Source: Chaenocephalus aceratus
Taxonomy: Eukaryota > Chordata > Actinopteri > Perciformes > Channichthyidae
Reading direction: 5' to 3'
Assembly: GCA_023974075.1 (NCBI GenBank)
Contig: CM043801.1
Location: forward strand, 1,753,209-1,817,208
Length of the DNA stretch: 64,000 bases
The stretch's first letter is position 1, and each line of letters starts with the position of its first letter. The notes beneath the pieces were generated by a model. It saw only the letters and a list, made by a program, of their open reading frames with translations, had not been told where the DNA came from and did not search any database. The translations under genes were made by a program, and so were the position numbers. Of this stretch, positions 1 through 10,425 are shown in pieces.

Positions 1-777
1 TAGACGGCAGTCCTAAACCTGTTAATGTACGCATTCAAACCAGATTCAAACACATTTTCTGTTACCAGCTGTATTCACCTTGCAGGTGCAGCTAGGCTTT
101 TATCCTGGATAAAGTGTTTAAGTCATGGATGTTTAAAGTTTAACGTCTTAATATTTGTTTAATATAATAGTTCACTTTTCATTCATGAAGTATGACGCTG
201 CGCTGTCAGTACGCTTCTCCCAGAGCCCTAGAAATACTAAGAGTTACGACACTCCCATAGACCTCCGTTGTAAAAAATGGCGGCACCTACTTCCGGGGTA
301 TGGACATCGAAATAGCTCCAAATATAGTCATTTGGGCGTTGGACCGAAGCCCCCAGGAAGTGCGCCGGACTCAGATGAAAATATTCGTGGTGGCCAAACG
401 GCGGTACTACAGTTCCGTTTGGTTGCCAGGCCCGGAAACACTTTTTCCCATTGACTTACATTGGAAAATAGTGGTCTGTAAATCGTTGGATTATTTTTTT
501 TAAACTAAATAAACTACCAAGTATGAACACTTGTATAGCCCTTATTAAAAACATTCGTTCCTCAAGTTGTAAAAATGTGCTAATAACGTTATTCTGAGAG
601 TTATTTCCCTCTGCATTATGAACGTGCATCCAACCCACGGGACCGCGCCACCCGGCACGTTCATGTTACGTGTTCAGCAGGTCCCGACCAATCAGAGCAC
701 ACTGTGCTCACAAGGAGGGTGGGGGCTGGAGCTATTGGAGCTATTGGAGCTAATGGAGCTACAACGAGCCGTTAAAG
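1..777. other. Unassigned sequence
   Basis: I recognise no gene here. There is a GC-richer part around 185-470 with short open frames and no family signature, and a small imperfect tandem repeat of 'gagctattg' at 728-762. It may be old repeat DNA. Confidence 0.4.
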
Positions 778-1119
778 CAGTGGTTCTCAAAGTGGGGGGC
801 GCAGAGGCATGACAGCGAGAGACCAGGAGGAAAAATGGTCATTAAAAAAAAAAGATTTAAAAAAAATAATAATAATAAATCATAATTTGAACAATTATTG
901 ATTCGAAATAATATGATACAGTACTATTTCTTCTGGGTCTCTGTGTTTCATTAAAGCTCGGCTCCGTGTGTGTGTGGAACGAGCCATTTTGTGTGCGTGC
1001 GTGAGCGAGAGAGAGCGCACCGGTACCGGAGATCGTTGTTGTTAGCTTCTGGTGCTAGCGAGCTACACTAAGGGATATAAGGAGTTTTTTCAACAACAAA
1101 GTGGAGGAGAGTCCTCTCC
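778..1119 (+). repeat. Left part of a decayed hAT-like repeat, split by the DIRS element
   Basis: The stretch opens with 'cagtggttctcaaag', which resembles hAT (Charlie-type) termini. From about 985 to 1119 it matches 24090-24207 (a '...ctggtgctagc...' block, then 'gtcctctcc'). In the other copy this runs straight into 'agtcagactgagag'; here that downstream part is found only at 6774, so DIRS is inserted between. No terminal inverted repeat partner was found, so the family name is tentative. Confidence 0.55.
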
Positions 1120-1277
1120 TTCTATTTCATATGAGGCTTCGCCCTCTAAGGCTATCGCTATTGGGTAATCCCACTGCACGTGTGCAGCACTGACAGATTT
1201 AATCCACGCCCACCTGGGCCCCACCTCCGGCCTCACTTCCGTATAAATAGGAAGATGGCCCGTCCAACTGCTCCCAT
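1120..1277 (+). repeat. DIRS left inverted terminal repeat
   Basis: Positions 1141-1277 are the reverse complement of 6591-6727 with very few differences. The outermost 1120-1140 are not shared with the right terminus but are complementary to part of the internal region at 6440-6488. Confidence 0.85.
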
Positions 1278-1433
1278 TTTTCTTCAGCACTCCGTTGCAG
1301 AAGCACTGTACAGGCACAAGCTCTTTTCAGAGCTGTTTACTAGAAAGCAAACATTTCCCCCTGGCCCCATTCTCCCTCTCCTCCGGACAGGGGAGAGAGG
1401 GCGGGGCTCGGGGTTAGCCGACATATGAATTAC

Positions 1434-1489
1434 GACCGGCTGTGGCTGGCTCGCTCCAGGGAGGAAGCGGCTTTACACAGACGATACAG
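1434..1489 (+). repeat. Displaced copy of the reverse transcriptase active-site segment
   Basis: This ~55-bp segment (gaccggctgtggctggctcg and onward to 'gacgatacag') repeats 4519-4577, just after the YLDD catalytic motif codons. It lies between the left terminal repeat and the internal repeats, where no reverse transcriptase should be, and so reflects internal rearrangement. Confidence 0.75.
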
Positions 1490-1750
1490 GTGAGTCCTGC
1501 CGGGGATTGGAGCAAGCAAACGCGGCTCTCAATCCCCAGGTGTCGCGCACTCATTGTGTCCGTCTTCCTCTGGCCCGCAGACAGCAGAGAGCGAACGCTC
1601 TCACGGCTGCGGCCAGGGATGATTGGCCAAGCCCTTGATTATTGGATCCGAGTGGCGGGCAGCAGTCAGGCGACTCCTTCCCCTCCCTTCACGGATCACT
1701 ATGTGGTTTCCCCGGCCCCATCCTCCCTCTCCTCCGGACGGGGGAGACAG

Positions 1751-1950
1751 GGCGGGGCCCGGTGTCAGCCCGGCAGCCGAGCCTGTGGGTCCGGCTGCCG
1801 GGCGGGGCCCGGTGTCAGCCCGGCGGCCGAGCCTATAGGTCCGGCTGCCGGGCGGGGCCCGGTGTCAGCCCGGCGGCCGAGCCTATAGGTTCGGCTGCCG
1901 GGCGGGGCCCGGTGTCAGCCCGGCGGCCGAGCCTGTGGGTTCGGCTGCCG
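1751..1950 (+). repeat. 50-bp GC-rich tandem repeat, 4 copies
   Basis: Units start 'ggcggggccc' at 1751, 1801, 1851 and 1901, an exact 50-bp period, with only a few substitutions among units. It lies inside the DIRS element. Confidence 0.9.
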
Positions 1951-2079
1951 GGCTGACACTATCCGCCATCTAGGCTCTGCCGTATAGACGGTATTCTCCA
2001 GGAACTCCCGGAGATCATCGGAAAGGCAGCCGCCTAAGGAGATCTCCCCGTTCCCCCGGTTCAGGAGAGCTCTCCTCCG

Positions 2080-4030
2080 GATGACATAAGCGGTTGCCTC
2101 ATAGCCTGTCGGTTATTAGGCAACAGGGCTCGCGGCACAAACCGGCTGTCTTTAAAACCTGGCGGTTGATTAGACAGCACGGACTTGTTTCCTATGTCAC
2201 AGATATGCCTCCACACACCTTTCATTCCTCAAGCGGGTTTGAGCGTGAACGCGCCTCAATGTCCGGTTTACGAGCCTTCTCCTAAACGGCGACATGATGA
2301 GAGCCGCTGTGCAATACAGCGTGTGGGGGTGCAAGAGCCGGCTGTAACCTGTCAGTCAGCAGCAGCAGGGCTCGTGGCGCAAGCCAGCTGTATTTAACCT
2401 GGCGGTTATTAGACAGCAGTGCTTGACGTGTAAACCTGATGCTCCTAACCTGTCGGCTAGCAGGCAGCACGGTTTTTTTCCTCTGTCCCAGATGTGCCTA
2501 CTACACACGGTCGTGATGAGCCCAGGGCTGTTATTACGCACTGTGTGAATAGCACTGCACACACCTCCGCTCATTCCCTCAGCGGGTTTGAGCGTGAACG
2601 CGCCTCAATGTCCAGTTTACGAGCCTTCTCCTAAACAGAGACAGGATGAGAGCCGGTGTGAGATGCAGCGTGTGGAGGGCCCCTCGCAGCTTTTCGGTCC
2701 GGCCCCCTCTTGGGTTGCTTCACGGGCAACGGCGGCGAGGGCTCTGACGTGGCTCGTCACCATGACAACCACAGCACATCCAGAGCATGTCGCGCGCTCT
2801 CAGAATATTACTCAGAATGGCGACGTGTGTGTTCGATGGACAGATGAATAATAATAAGCAGCAAGGCCCACCGGGTAAGCCGGCTGCCCCTGACCTGTCG
2901 GTTATAGGCAGCATGGCTCGCTGCATAAATAGGCTGTCTTTAAAACCTATTGGTTTTTAGGCAGCTCAGTTTTTCTCCTCTGTCCCAAACCTACCTCCGA
3001 CACACGGTAATGAGCCCACGAGTGCCATTATTACAGTGAGGACAGCACTGCACACAGCGCCGCTCATCCCTTAGGGGTGTTGAGCGTGAACGCACCTCGG
3101 TGTCCAGTTTAACACTGTAAGCAATTACTGTTATTTTTCAGCTGAATTTCGGCACTAATCTACTGGCAGCCCCCTAACCAGAATGTTACTGTGAATTATT
3201 TAATTGTGTACAGTAATAAGCTGAAATTGTTCAACAGTATGAATACTGTATAATTTCAGTGTATTGCTGGCGTCTCTGCTGCCGGTATTTTACTGTTAAT
3301 GAGAAAGGCTGTAAAATGATTTCACAGTATGAGTACTGTGGTATGGCAGTGAAGTGCAGGCGTCTGTGAAGAGACTGACGGCGCTTTACTGTTGTTTGAC
3401 AGGAAAATGTGTTACAGTGGACATAATGAGAGCCTGTGTGAGGTGCAGCGTCTGGAGGGCTCTGGCGTGGCTCGTCACCATGACAACCACAGCACATCCA
3501 GAGCAGGTTGGCGCGCTGAGTGGCGGCGCGTGTGTTCAATGGACAGATGGAATATAATATGCAGCAAGGCTCCCCGGTTAAGCCGGCTGCCAATAGCCTA
3601 TTGGTTACTTGGCAGCATGGCTCGCTGCCTCAGCCGGCTGGGTTTTTTAACTTATCGGTTAATAAAACAGCAGGGCGTACTATTCAATCCGTCTACCTTA
3701 AACTTTTTGGGTTTAGGCAGCATGGATTTTTCCTCTGTCTCAGACGTACCTCCTACCCACGGTCGTAATAAGCCCACGGAGGGCCATTATTACACCTCGG
3801 GTGGACAGCACTGCACACACCTCCGCTCATCCCTTAGTGATGTTGAGCGTGAATGCGCAGTTTACGAGTCTTCTCCTAAACGGCGACATAATGAGAGCCT
3901 GTGTGAAATGCAGCGTGTGGAGGGCTCTGGCGTGGTTTGCCACCAACCACAGCACATCCAGAGAATGTACACCCGGCGCTATCAGAGTACTGGATGGTAC
4001 TCAGGGTGGCGGCGCGTGTGTCTGATGGAC
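2080..4030 (+). repeat. DIRS internal modular direct repeats in place of gag
   Basis: Several modules recur in the same order. One begins 'gagcgtgaacgc' (2243, 2591, 3080, 3847). One contains 'cgtcaccatgacaacc' (2754, 3473; a degraded copy near 3935). One reads 'ggcagcatggctcgctgc' and variants (2120, 2368, 2906, 3610). Together they form an imperfect array of units a few hundred bases long, with no continuous reading frame. Confidence 0.75.
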
Positions 4031-4040
4031 AGATGAGCAG

Positions 4041-4680
4041 GTGGATGGGCAGAGGGTAGTCTCTGCAGTTCGCCTCTCCCCCCCGCAGTTCTTCGGGATA
4101 CAGGGAACCCTGTCATCCCGGGAACAGTGTCTCGCGCTCCGTGCAGAGCGGCAGGAACTCTGGTTAAAAGGAAGCTTTTTTCCAGGGTTCCTCATGGGGA
4201 AGAAAATCAGGGTTTCTTACTCCCGGTATTTTCTGGTCCCGAAGGAGACGGGGCGGGGGGAATGAGACCCATCCTCGATCTGTCAGTGTCCAACAAGGGA
4301 ATGGCCTTTTCCCATGCTGACGATCAAACAGGTGCTGGAGTGTTCACCAGGGAGGTGCACATCCATAGTCCTGAAGGATGCAGTCCTCCACGTAACCATC
4401 ATCCCGAAACACAGAATTTCCTGCGTTTCTCATTCCTGGCTCCACACACTTTTTCAAAGTGGGTGGAGCCGGTGGGAGCAGCTACTCAGAATGGGGATGA
4501 GAGTGTTATTTTACCTGGACGACCGGCTGTGGCTGGCTCGCTCCAGGAAGGGAGGAAGCGGCTTACAGACGATACAGTTCGTATCTCATCTGTCAAACCT
4601 GGGTTTCATTATCAACTGGAAGAAGAGCTGTCCTCGTCCCTCCCAGGTTATCTTTTTAACTGGGAGTGGAATTGAACTCA
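4041..4680 (+). pseudogene. DIRS reverse transcriptase, frameshifted
   Basis: Conceptual frames give the DIRS1-type order: a lead-in ending near LVPKE (about 4245), PILDL (about 4268), LTIKQVLEC (4315-4341), then YLDD (about 4510-4521), the catalytic core. The frame changes at least once between the first two blocks, near 4255, and residues are missing in the palm ('SIVLKDAVLHV' where the family has a DLKDAYFHV-like motif). It copies RNA into DNA in intact relatives; this copy cannot encode a full enzyme. Confidence 0.8.
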
Positions 4681-4969
4681 GCCCGCATGAGAGCGCGACT
4701 CTCACAGCGGAGAGGAGAGAAAGTGACAGCTCTCCTCCAGCGCGTCACACCCCGCGGGGCGGTGACACCCCTCTCTGTGATGCAGCTGTTAGGCATGATA
4801 TCAGCTGGTCACGTGGTGATCCCCCTGGGTCTCCTTCACAGTGAGGAGACTCCAGGTGGTTTATTCGCCTGTGCATCGACCCCGTGCGTCAGAGGAGACG
4901 CATGGTGTCATTCCTCCTTCCGTGGTTTTGGATTTGACCCACTGGAAAAATCTCCACGTCAGTGGGGGT

Positions 4970-5200
4970 GCCCCTGAGCAGAGTGACGTCACACACCGCA
5001 GTGTTCACAGACGCATCTCTCGCAGGCTGAGGAACGTGCATGTCGCAGGCAGTGGGGGGACAGTGGCCGGGTCACATGTCTCTCCATATAACGGGCTGGA
5101 ATTACTCTCCGTATGGAAAGTGCTCCAGCACTTCGTCCCGTTGCTGTACAATCAACATTGATTCAAACAGACAACAAAGCAGCGGCGGCCTACATAAATC
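4970..5200 (+). pseudogene. DIRS RNase H remnant
   Basis: Between the reverse transcriptase and the recombinase, frames give a TDASL-like segment (near 5008), an 'NGLELLSVWKVL' block (near 5092) and 'DNKAAAAYINR' (near 5172), the usual landmarks of the DIRS RNase H. They fall in different frames, so the gene is broken. Confidence 0.65.
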
Positions 5201-5484
5201 GGCACACACATCCTACACAGCCAAATGGACAGCGCTCCGTGTGGTGTGCAGGGAGAAGCCTGGACCCCGTTGGGCCCCCTGCCTCGTGCTGTCGTTCCTC
5301 CAGCTGTTGCTGGACAGGAATTGGCTTATGGCACGGTAAAAACATATGCTGCTGCCATTTCATCTTGCCACGTAGGTTTGGGGTCAGCACGGTGTTTAGT
5401 CACCCTCTGACAAAACGTTTTCTACGGGGAGCACAGAGACTCAGACCTGTGTCACGTGCTTTAGCGCCTCAATGGGTTTTGGCT

Positions 5485-6147
5485 TAGTGCTGCGCGCACT
5501 GAGTAAAGCTCCATTCGAACCTGTAGATCAGGTCCCCCTGAAGTTCTTGTCAGCCAAAGTAGCTCTGCTCCTGGCTCTCACGTCAGCTAAAGGGTGAGTG
5601 ATGTGTCTGCTCTCTCTGTGGCTCCGTCATGTCTCCGGATCCAAGGAGATGGCAGTTCAGCTGTTTTGCGCCCTAACCCGGCTTTTATGCCAAAGATGAT
5701 CACAAGCTCTTTTAGATCGAGAGGGATCACTTTGGATGGTTTCTTCCCTCCTCCTCACACATCGGAGGAGGAAGCCACATCTCATCTCCTCTGTCCCGTA
5801 CGTGCGCTGTCATGTTATATTGCACGCACAGCCACGTTGCGCAGGTCCCAGCGCCTGTTTGTGCATTACAGAGAGCACTCAATAGGGCAGCCTCTGTCGG
5901 CACAGCGCCTGTGTGAGGCTGTGTCACAGGCGTAGTTCTACTCTGGGGTGGATCCCCCAGAAAACATCAAAGCGCACAGCACCAGAGGAATTTCAACCTC
6001 TATGGCGTTGCACGGAGGAATGACAGTGGGAGACATTTGCAATGCTGCATCCTGGTCTTCCCCCTGTTCTTTTATTCGTTTTTATTTGAGGGATGTCTCC
6101 CATTCCTCTCTGACACACTCAGTACTGCTGTTCTGTCAGATTGAGTA
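5485..6147 (+). pseudogene. DIRS tyrosine recombinase, frame broken
   Basis: The segment carries 'LSAKVALLLALTSAK' (about 5547-5591), a block resembling the arginine-containing part of the domain, 'LCPVRALSCYI' (5788-5820), and then 'AHSTRGISTS' (about 5971-6000) with the H-x-x-R catalytic pair and the terminal 'FIRFYLRD' with the nucleophilic tyrosine (about 6070-6095). One stop (5935) and shifts near 5594 break it. This enzyme replaces an integrase in DIRS elements and inserts circular DNA without target duplication. Confidence 0.85.
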
Positions 6148-6439
6148 ATGTCAGGGACTAAACGGCGTGCCCTCTCTCCTGCCTATCGGCATTCAGAGAG
6201 CTGCCCCTTTTGCCCCTCTTTTATAGGTTTAACAAGTGGGATTTGTTTATCTCTCTTTTTTAAACGACGGGTATTCACCTTCATTCCCTTAAAGAGAATA
6301 TTCATTTGGAATAATGCTATATTTCCAGGGACTGTGATGCTCCTTTCTTTGTCGCATGGGTTATTAATTGAGTAGATGGGTTTTTGTGCTTCTGGTTACG
6401 GACGGACCAGTGGGGCGTGGACTACATCCTGCTTCGCCC

Positions 6440-6545
6440 TTAACCCAATAGCGATAGCCTTAGAGGGCGAAGCCTCATACGAAATAGAACTGAGGTTACG
6501 TACTGTAACCCAGCTTCTATGAGTATAGGCGCAGCCCTCTAAGGT
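6440..6545 (+). repeat. DIRS internal complementary region
   Basis: Positions 6446-6488 are the reverse complement of the left end (1122-1170), and 6489-6545 the reverse complement of the right end (6716-6773). The two joined complements meet at 'aac'. In this family such a region templates completion of both ends on a circular intermediate. Confidence 0.85.
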
Positions 6546-6590
6546 TCGGGCCCCACTGGCTCCGCGAATAGCTGAAGAAAAGCTGTTTGT

Positions 6591-6773
6591 GTGGGAGCAG
6601 TTGGACGGGCCTTCTTCCTATTTATACGGAAGTGAGGCCGGAGGTGGGGCCCAGGTGGGCGTGGATTAAATCTGTCAGTGCTGCACACGTGCAGTGGGAT
6701 TACCCAATAGCGATAGCCTTAGAGGGCTGCGCCTATACTCATAGAAGCTGGGTTACAGTACGTAACCTCAGTT
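6591..6773 (-). repeat. DIRS right inverted terminal repeat
   Basis: Positions 6591-6727 are the inverted copy of 1141-1277. The outermost 6728-6773 ('...acgtaacctcagtt') is complementary only to the internal region. The host repeat resumes at 6774 with 'tcagactgagag'. Confidence 0.85.
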
Positions 6774-7164
6774 TCAGACTGAGAGACTCAGTGAGCTAAA
6801 GGACTCTCTCAGTGTTATCTCAGTGGGTCTCAAACGTTTTGGTCACCATTAATGTAAACAATTATTTCCGAGGCACACATTTATATGATCATTATAGTTA
6901 TAAAAAAATAAGAGAATAAATGAAAAACAGGTATGACATACTATATGACAGTAAAAAAAGAATAAAGTTTAAAAGGGTGATTTGTAAAATATCCATAAAG
7001 AAAAAGTAAATCTGTTTACAGTTGTTTCATATAGGTGTTGAGAGATGTATCCATAGATCTCTTCATGTTGCTCTCAAAGTGCACCAGATTGATGCTTTTA
7101 ACTTCAATATTTAGAAATAAATCTTCCCGGGGGAGCTTGCCCCCGGACCCCCCTATGTGAGGTC
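6774..7164 (+). repeat. Right part of the hAT-like repeat, interrupted by the next element
   Basis: Similar to 24209-24662 throughout ('ctcagtgggtctcaaacg', 'gtgcaccagattga', and so on), with a reverse-oriented relative at 56290-56600. It ends in a GC-rich palindromic block (7127-7155) and is then cut by the Polinton-like element at 7171. Confidence 0.65.
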
Positions 7165-7170
7165 CACACA
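7165..7170. repeat. 6-bp target-site duplication, left copy
   Basis: 'cacaca' immediately before the element; the same six bases follow its right end at 10902-10907. The sequence is low in complexity, so chance is possible, but the duplication abuts both ends exactly. Confidence 0.65.
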
Positions 7171-8013
7171 AGTAGTAATACACATGCCGCATCAATCTCA
7201 TTAGTATGCATAACAAAGTGACAGGTCACACCTCCCCCACTTATGCAAATGAGCTAAGTCCCGCCTCCCATTTGGTCGAGGTGTGAAATTCCAAGTGTGA
7301 TATCCCAAGTAGGTGTGATATCCGTCGATAGGAGGGGGGTGATGTGTATTCACAGGTGTGAAATGCCCCCCACTGTTGGCGCCTATTAAAAATAAAAAAT
7401 AAATAAAAATAAAAATGCTGCTTCAATCACATTAGTATGCATAGGAACTGACAGGTGGGCCCGCCCCATTATGCTGATGATGTCCCCCACCGTCCCCCTC
7501 ACACCCCTTCCTGTCTCCCCCCGTCCCCACACCCCCCTTCCTTTGACTGTGATGTCAGAAGACAGTGGGGGGTGGAGTTAGATAAAAAAAGAAAAAGCCA
7601 GTCGTTTCCACTCACCAAGTCACCTTTCAGAAAAGAAAAATGGCCAAGAGACGCATCGATATGGGTTTAATCAGCGAGACGCCTGTGACAACTTACAGCC
7701 ATCCGCCGGGAGCGCCAATCAAGAAACGGATGCAGTATATGTGCCGGGTTCAGACGCCTCCAGCCGAAGAACTTCATGAAGAATGGACTCTGAAAAATGG
7801 CGATGTGTGGGGTTATGTATTCAACTATATGGCGAATGAACTGCATTTCTACAATCTGAGAATGGGGAAACGTATGGACCCGCGCAGTGTTAAAGCGACA
7901 CTGACCTCAACAGATTGGGATGTGTTAACTCTGGTGTCTTCCAGAGATCTCCACGCAACCACTGTATCGGAAGAAGTAGTGCATCAAGAAACCATAGTGG
8001 AACCAGCGGTGTA
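7171..8013 (+). repeat. Left long terminal inverted repeat
   Basis: Matches 10066-10901 in reverse complement with small indels, and includes the 5' part of the repeat-borne gene. Inside it an imperfect 50-bp module ('cattagtatgcata...tgacagg') occurs twice, at 7200 and 7431. It also holds an octamer-like 'atgcaaat' at 7244. The right copy has four units of an 18-bp 'tcacacctacttgggata' repeat where the left has about two. Confidence 0.85.
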
Positions 8014-8017
8014 TTAG
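7640..8017 (+). CDS. Hypothetical protein, repeat-borne copy (N-terminal part)
   Basis: This 125-codon frame starts in the left inverted repeat, about 60 bp after an A-rich 'tagataaaa' that could serve as a TATA-like box. The predicted protein begins MAKRRID and is basic and hydrophilic. It ends at a stop five codons past the point where the inverted repeats stop matching, so it is a truncated version of the longer minus-strand gene at 10425-9662. It differs from that copy by a 9-bp in-frame insertion near its start. I do not recognise the family. A segment with LHFYNLRMGKRM resembles the strand pattern of small PC4-like single-strand DNA-binding proteins, but this is a weak impression. Confidence 0.5.
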   Translation: MAKRRIDMGLISETPVTTYSHPPGAPIKKRMQYMCRVQTPPAEELHEEWTLKNGDVWGYVFNYMANELHFYNLRMGKRMDPRSVKATLTSTDWDVLTLVSSRDLHATTVSEEVVHQETIVEPAVY

Positions 8018-8421
8018 ATATTCTGTAACATTACTTCAGAAATTAAACAAACATCAAAAGTGTATCATGTGCTCTCATTGTATGCTCTGTTTGTAGATGT
8101 AATGCATCTTTGTGTCGAAAACACACATGAATATTTTGACTGAAGTGAAAAAACTCCATCACGATATATCCAGTAATATGGGGAATTCTAAGCTGGAGAC
8201 GGTCCTAGGGATGCTACAATCAGTATAACTATTGATTTTGTGTGAAAAATAAAAAAAGTGTTTTTTTTACATTTAAAAACTGTTGTCATCATTATAGCAA
8301 GGGGAGCGTGTCTGATACATGTGTATTGCAGTCCTTCTTTTTGTGTTTTTCAGTGTTTTCTGTGTGTCTGTACACACAAAGCACAAATCATTTAAAACAA
8401 ACCCTGAATCAAATTTAGAGA
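8018..8421 (+). other. Non-coding part of the compact element
   Basis: AT-rich, with no open frame of note. It holds a likely polyadenylation signal for the left repeat-borne gene ('aataaa' near 8247). Confidence 0.4.
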
Positions 8422-8818
8422 GGACCATTAAGAGTCAGATGCTTGATGAAATCTACTAAAACAAAGTACTTCATTATCTACTTTTTTTAGCTTTTATACA
8501 CAAAAGTGTATATTTCAGTAACTTGAGAATTTAAGCATAAATCTGTCAAATGTTCAAAACAGCCTTGTTTCACTGACATAGCCTCTAAAATCACAAACTG
8601 CCATTAAGAGACGGAATCTAATAAAACAGAGTACTTTCATGGTAGTGGTCAGCTTTTAAAAAAGAAAAGTGTATCTTTCAGTAACTTTTTGAGAGAGTTA
8701 AGCATAAATCTGTCAAATGTTTCAAAACAGCCTTGTTTTACTGACATAGCCTCAAAATCACAAATTGCCATTAAGAGTCAGATGCTTTACGAAATCTAAT
8801 AAAACAGAGTACTTTCTA
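8422..8818 (+). repeat. ~170-bp tandem repeat, 2.3 copies
   Basis: Units begin near 8425, 8602 and 8768 ('ccattaagag' followed by 'aaaaca.agtac'). They diverge by some ten percent and small indels. The array ends at the promoter-like segment of the small gene at 8904. Confidence 0.8.
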
Positions 8819-8880
8819 CAGATGACTCCTCCCACTCAACGCAATAAGTCCCACCCCACTCAGCAAATCATATAAAACTA
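8819..8880 (+). promoter_or_regulatory. Promoter-like segment with TATA box
   Basis: 'cagatgactcctcccactca' at 8819 recurs inverted at 9627-9668, and 'tataaaa' lies at 8871, 33 bp before the ATG at 8904. The upstream module and the TATA spacing suggest a short-leader viral-style promoter for the 68-residue gene. Confidence 0.5.
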
Positions 8881-8903
8881 AGGACGACCGTTGAAAACTA
8901 GCC

Positions 8904-9110
8904 ATGGATCTGAGAAAAACCAAGTCTGATGTAGCCTACCCTTATTATCACCAGGGTAACGGATATGGGCTTAATGACTGGATGTTACAAAGTAGGGGAG
9001 AGGATGTTCCCGAAGAAGAGCTCTCCTCTATATCATATCCATGTAAGGTCTTTAGGACAAAAGAGGACCATGATAACATGACATATGAAGAATATCTTTC
9101 TTTAAAATAG
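8904..9110 (+). CDS. Hypothetical small acidic protein, 68 residues
   Basis: A short frame starting MDLRKTKSDV and ending EEYLSLK, acidic in its second half. It has no membrane segment, signal peptide or cysteine motif. I do not recognise it. Support for being real: a TATA box 33 bp upstream, a good context (gccATGg), and a location inside a mobile element with another conserved frame. Length alone would not prove it. Confidence 0.45.
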   Translation: MDLRKTKSDVAYPYYHQGNGYGLNDWMLQSRGEDVPEEELSSISYPCKVFRTKEDHDNMTYEEYLSLK

Positions 9111-9661
9111 GGTATTATAGATAACCTTTATAGAAACAGTATATCTCATACATACATATAATTAGCAGAAAAGAAAAGAAAAAGTAAAGAAAAACGAAGA
9201 GGAAGCACTGTGATCATGTCAAGCAAAACAACTACATACATTGGTTCTGAAATTGATCCTTGACTTCCTCAATAACTCTCCAAACCACTCCAAGATTGTC
9301 CAAATCAGCCATAACTGTGTTCTTAACTATTGTTACATACGCTATAATGTTAATTCATGCTAATTCAGGGTATATGCAGGAATCCTGAAGTCAAATGTAA
9401 TACCTTTTTAAGACCTTTGTTAAGACCCTTTCCAGACATTTTAAAACCTCATCGCCACTTTGAGTTCTAACCGGTTACATTGGTGACACACTTTACTATA
9501 TACAGTATTGATTGTCCTTCCTCCTTATCTTCCAACCATTTGGACGCTAACTTGCAAATAACATGAAAGAAATCAAAGTAGAGCATCTAAAAAAAAAAAC
9601 ATATATTTAAAAAAGTAATGTTAGTCGGGGTGGGACTTGTTATGCTGAGTGGGAGGAGGAG
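9111..9661. other. Non-coding interior of the compact element
   Basis: No gene seen. Part of it (about 9370-9560, 'aagacctttgttaagaccc') reads like a fragment of another repeat, but I cannot name it. An inverted copy of the 8819 module ends it at 9627-9668. Confidence 0.4.
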
Positions 9662-10425
9662 TCATCTGAAAAAGTGAGTCTTTTTCACCAGTATAATGTC
9701 CATCGATGTCTGACTCTGTTTAAAAAGTTCTTTAAGCTTTGTAGATTTCTCATCAATCATTTTCAGCCAAGCAGTCAGAGGCACACGCAAGGATGTCTGA
9801 AAAACCCCGCATGTAGAGTTAAAATACTCCAAAACTAAATCATCAGAAGGGTCATTCCCCAGCGTCACCAACCGGCTTGCGCGGTAATACCATCGCCCCG
9901 ATGGTCCGCTTTTAGTTTCCCAGACGGTGCTTGTCAGGACTCTTCTCACTTCTGGCGACGGGGAATATCTTCTTCCTCCACATTGAGGGGGTAGCGGTGA
10001 AAACTCTTCTTTGATCTCGCATTCTGTCTGCGTTTCTTTGCTTTTCTTTGCAAATATCTTGTACACCGCTGGTTCCACTATGGTTTCTTGATGCACTACT
10101 TCTTCCGATACCGTGGTTGCGTGGAGATCTCTGGAAGACACCAGAGTTAACACAGCCCAATCTGTTGAGGTCAGTGTCGCTTTAACACTGCGGGGTCCAT
10201 ACGTTTCCCCATTCTCAGATTGTAGAAATGCAGTTCATTCGCCATATAGTTGAATACATAACCCCAAACATCGCCATTTTTCAGAGTCCATTCTTCATGA
10301 AGTTCTTCGGCTGGAGGCGTCTGAACCCGGCACATATACTGCATCCGTTTCTTGATTGGCGCTCCCGGCGGATGGCTGTAAGTTGTCACAGGCGTCTCGC
10401 TGATATCGATGCGTCTCTTGGCCAT
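9662..10425 (-). pseudogene. Long copy of the repeat-borne gene, one frameshift
   Basis: Starts at 10425 in the right inverted repeat and continues past its inner edge (about 10066) into unique sequence, ending at 9662. A 1-bp loss relative to the left copy, near 10190 (codons for GKRMDP), shifts the frame, so it reads as two overlapping pieces (10425-10171 and 10153-9662). The unique C-terminal part has a stretch rich in charged residues and a 'VPLTAWLKMID' helix, and is again only faintly PC4-like. The frameshift could be decay or a sequencing error. Function unknown. Confidence 0.55.

Larger units (their letters stand above)
1120..6773 (+). mobile_element. DIRS-type tyrosine-recombinase retrotransposon, degenerate
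   Basis: The element has the DIRS layout: inverted terminal repeats (1141-1277 against 6591-6727), reverse transcriptase, RNase H and tyrosine recombinase remnants in that order on the plus strand, and an internal complementary region (6440-6545) made of the complements of both outer ends. There is no target-site duplication, as expected when a recombinase inserts a circular intermediate. All reading frames are broken and no gag-like frame is visible; its place is taken by direct repeats. The host repeat without the insertion is seen at 24190-24230. Confidence 0.88.

Noticed and set aside
1442..1956. Plus-strand frames of 104-148 codons over the GC-rich array
   Set aside because: They come from the 50-bp repeat (three overlapping frames open at once) and show no retroelement gag signature.
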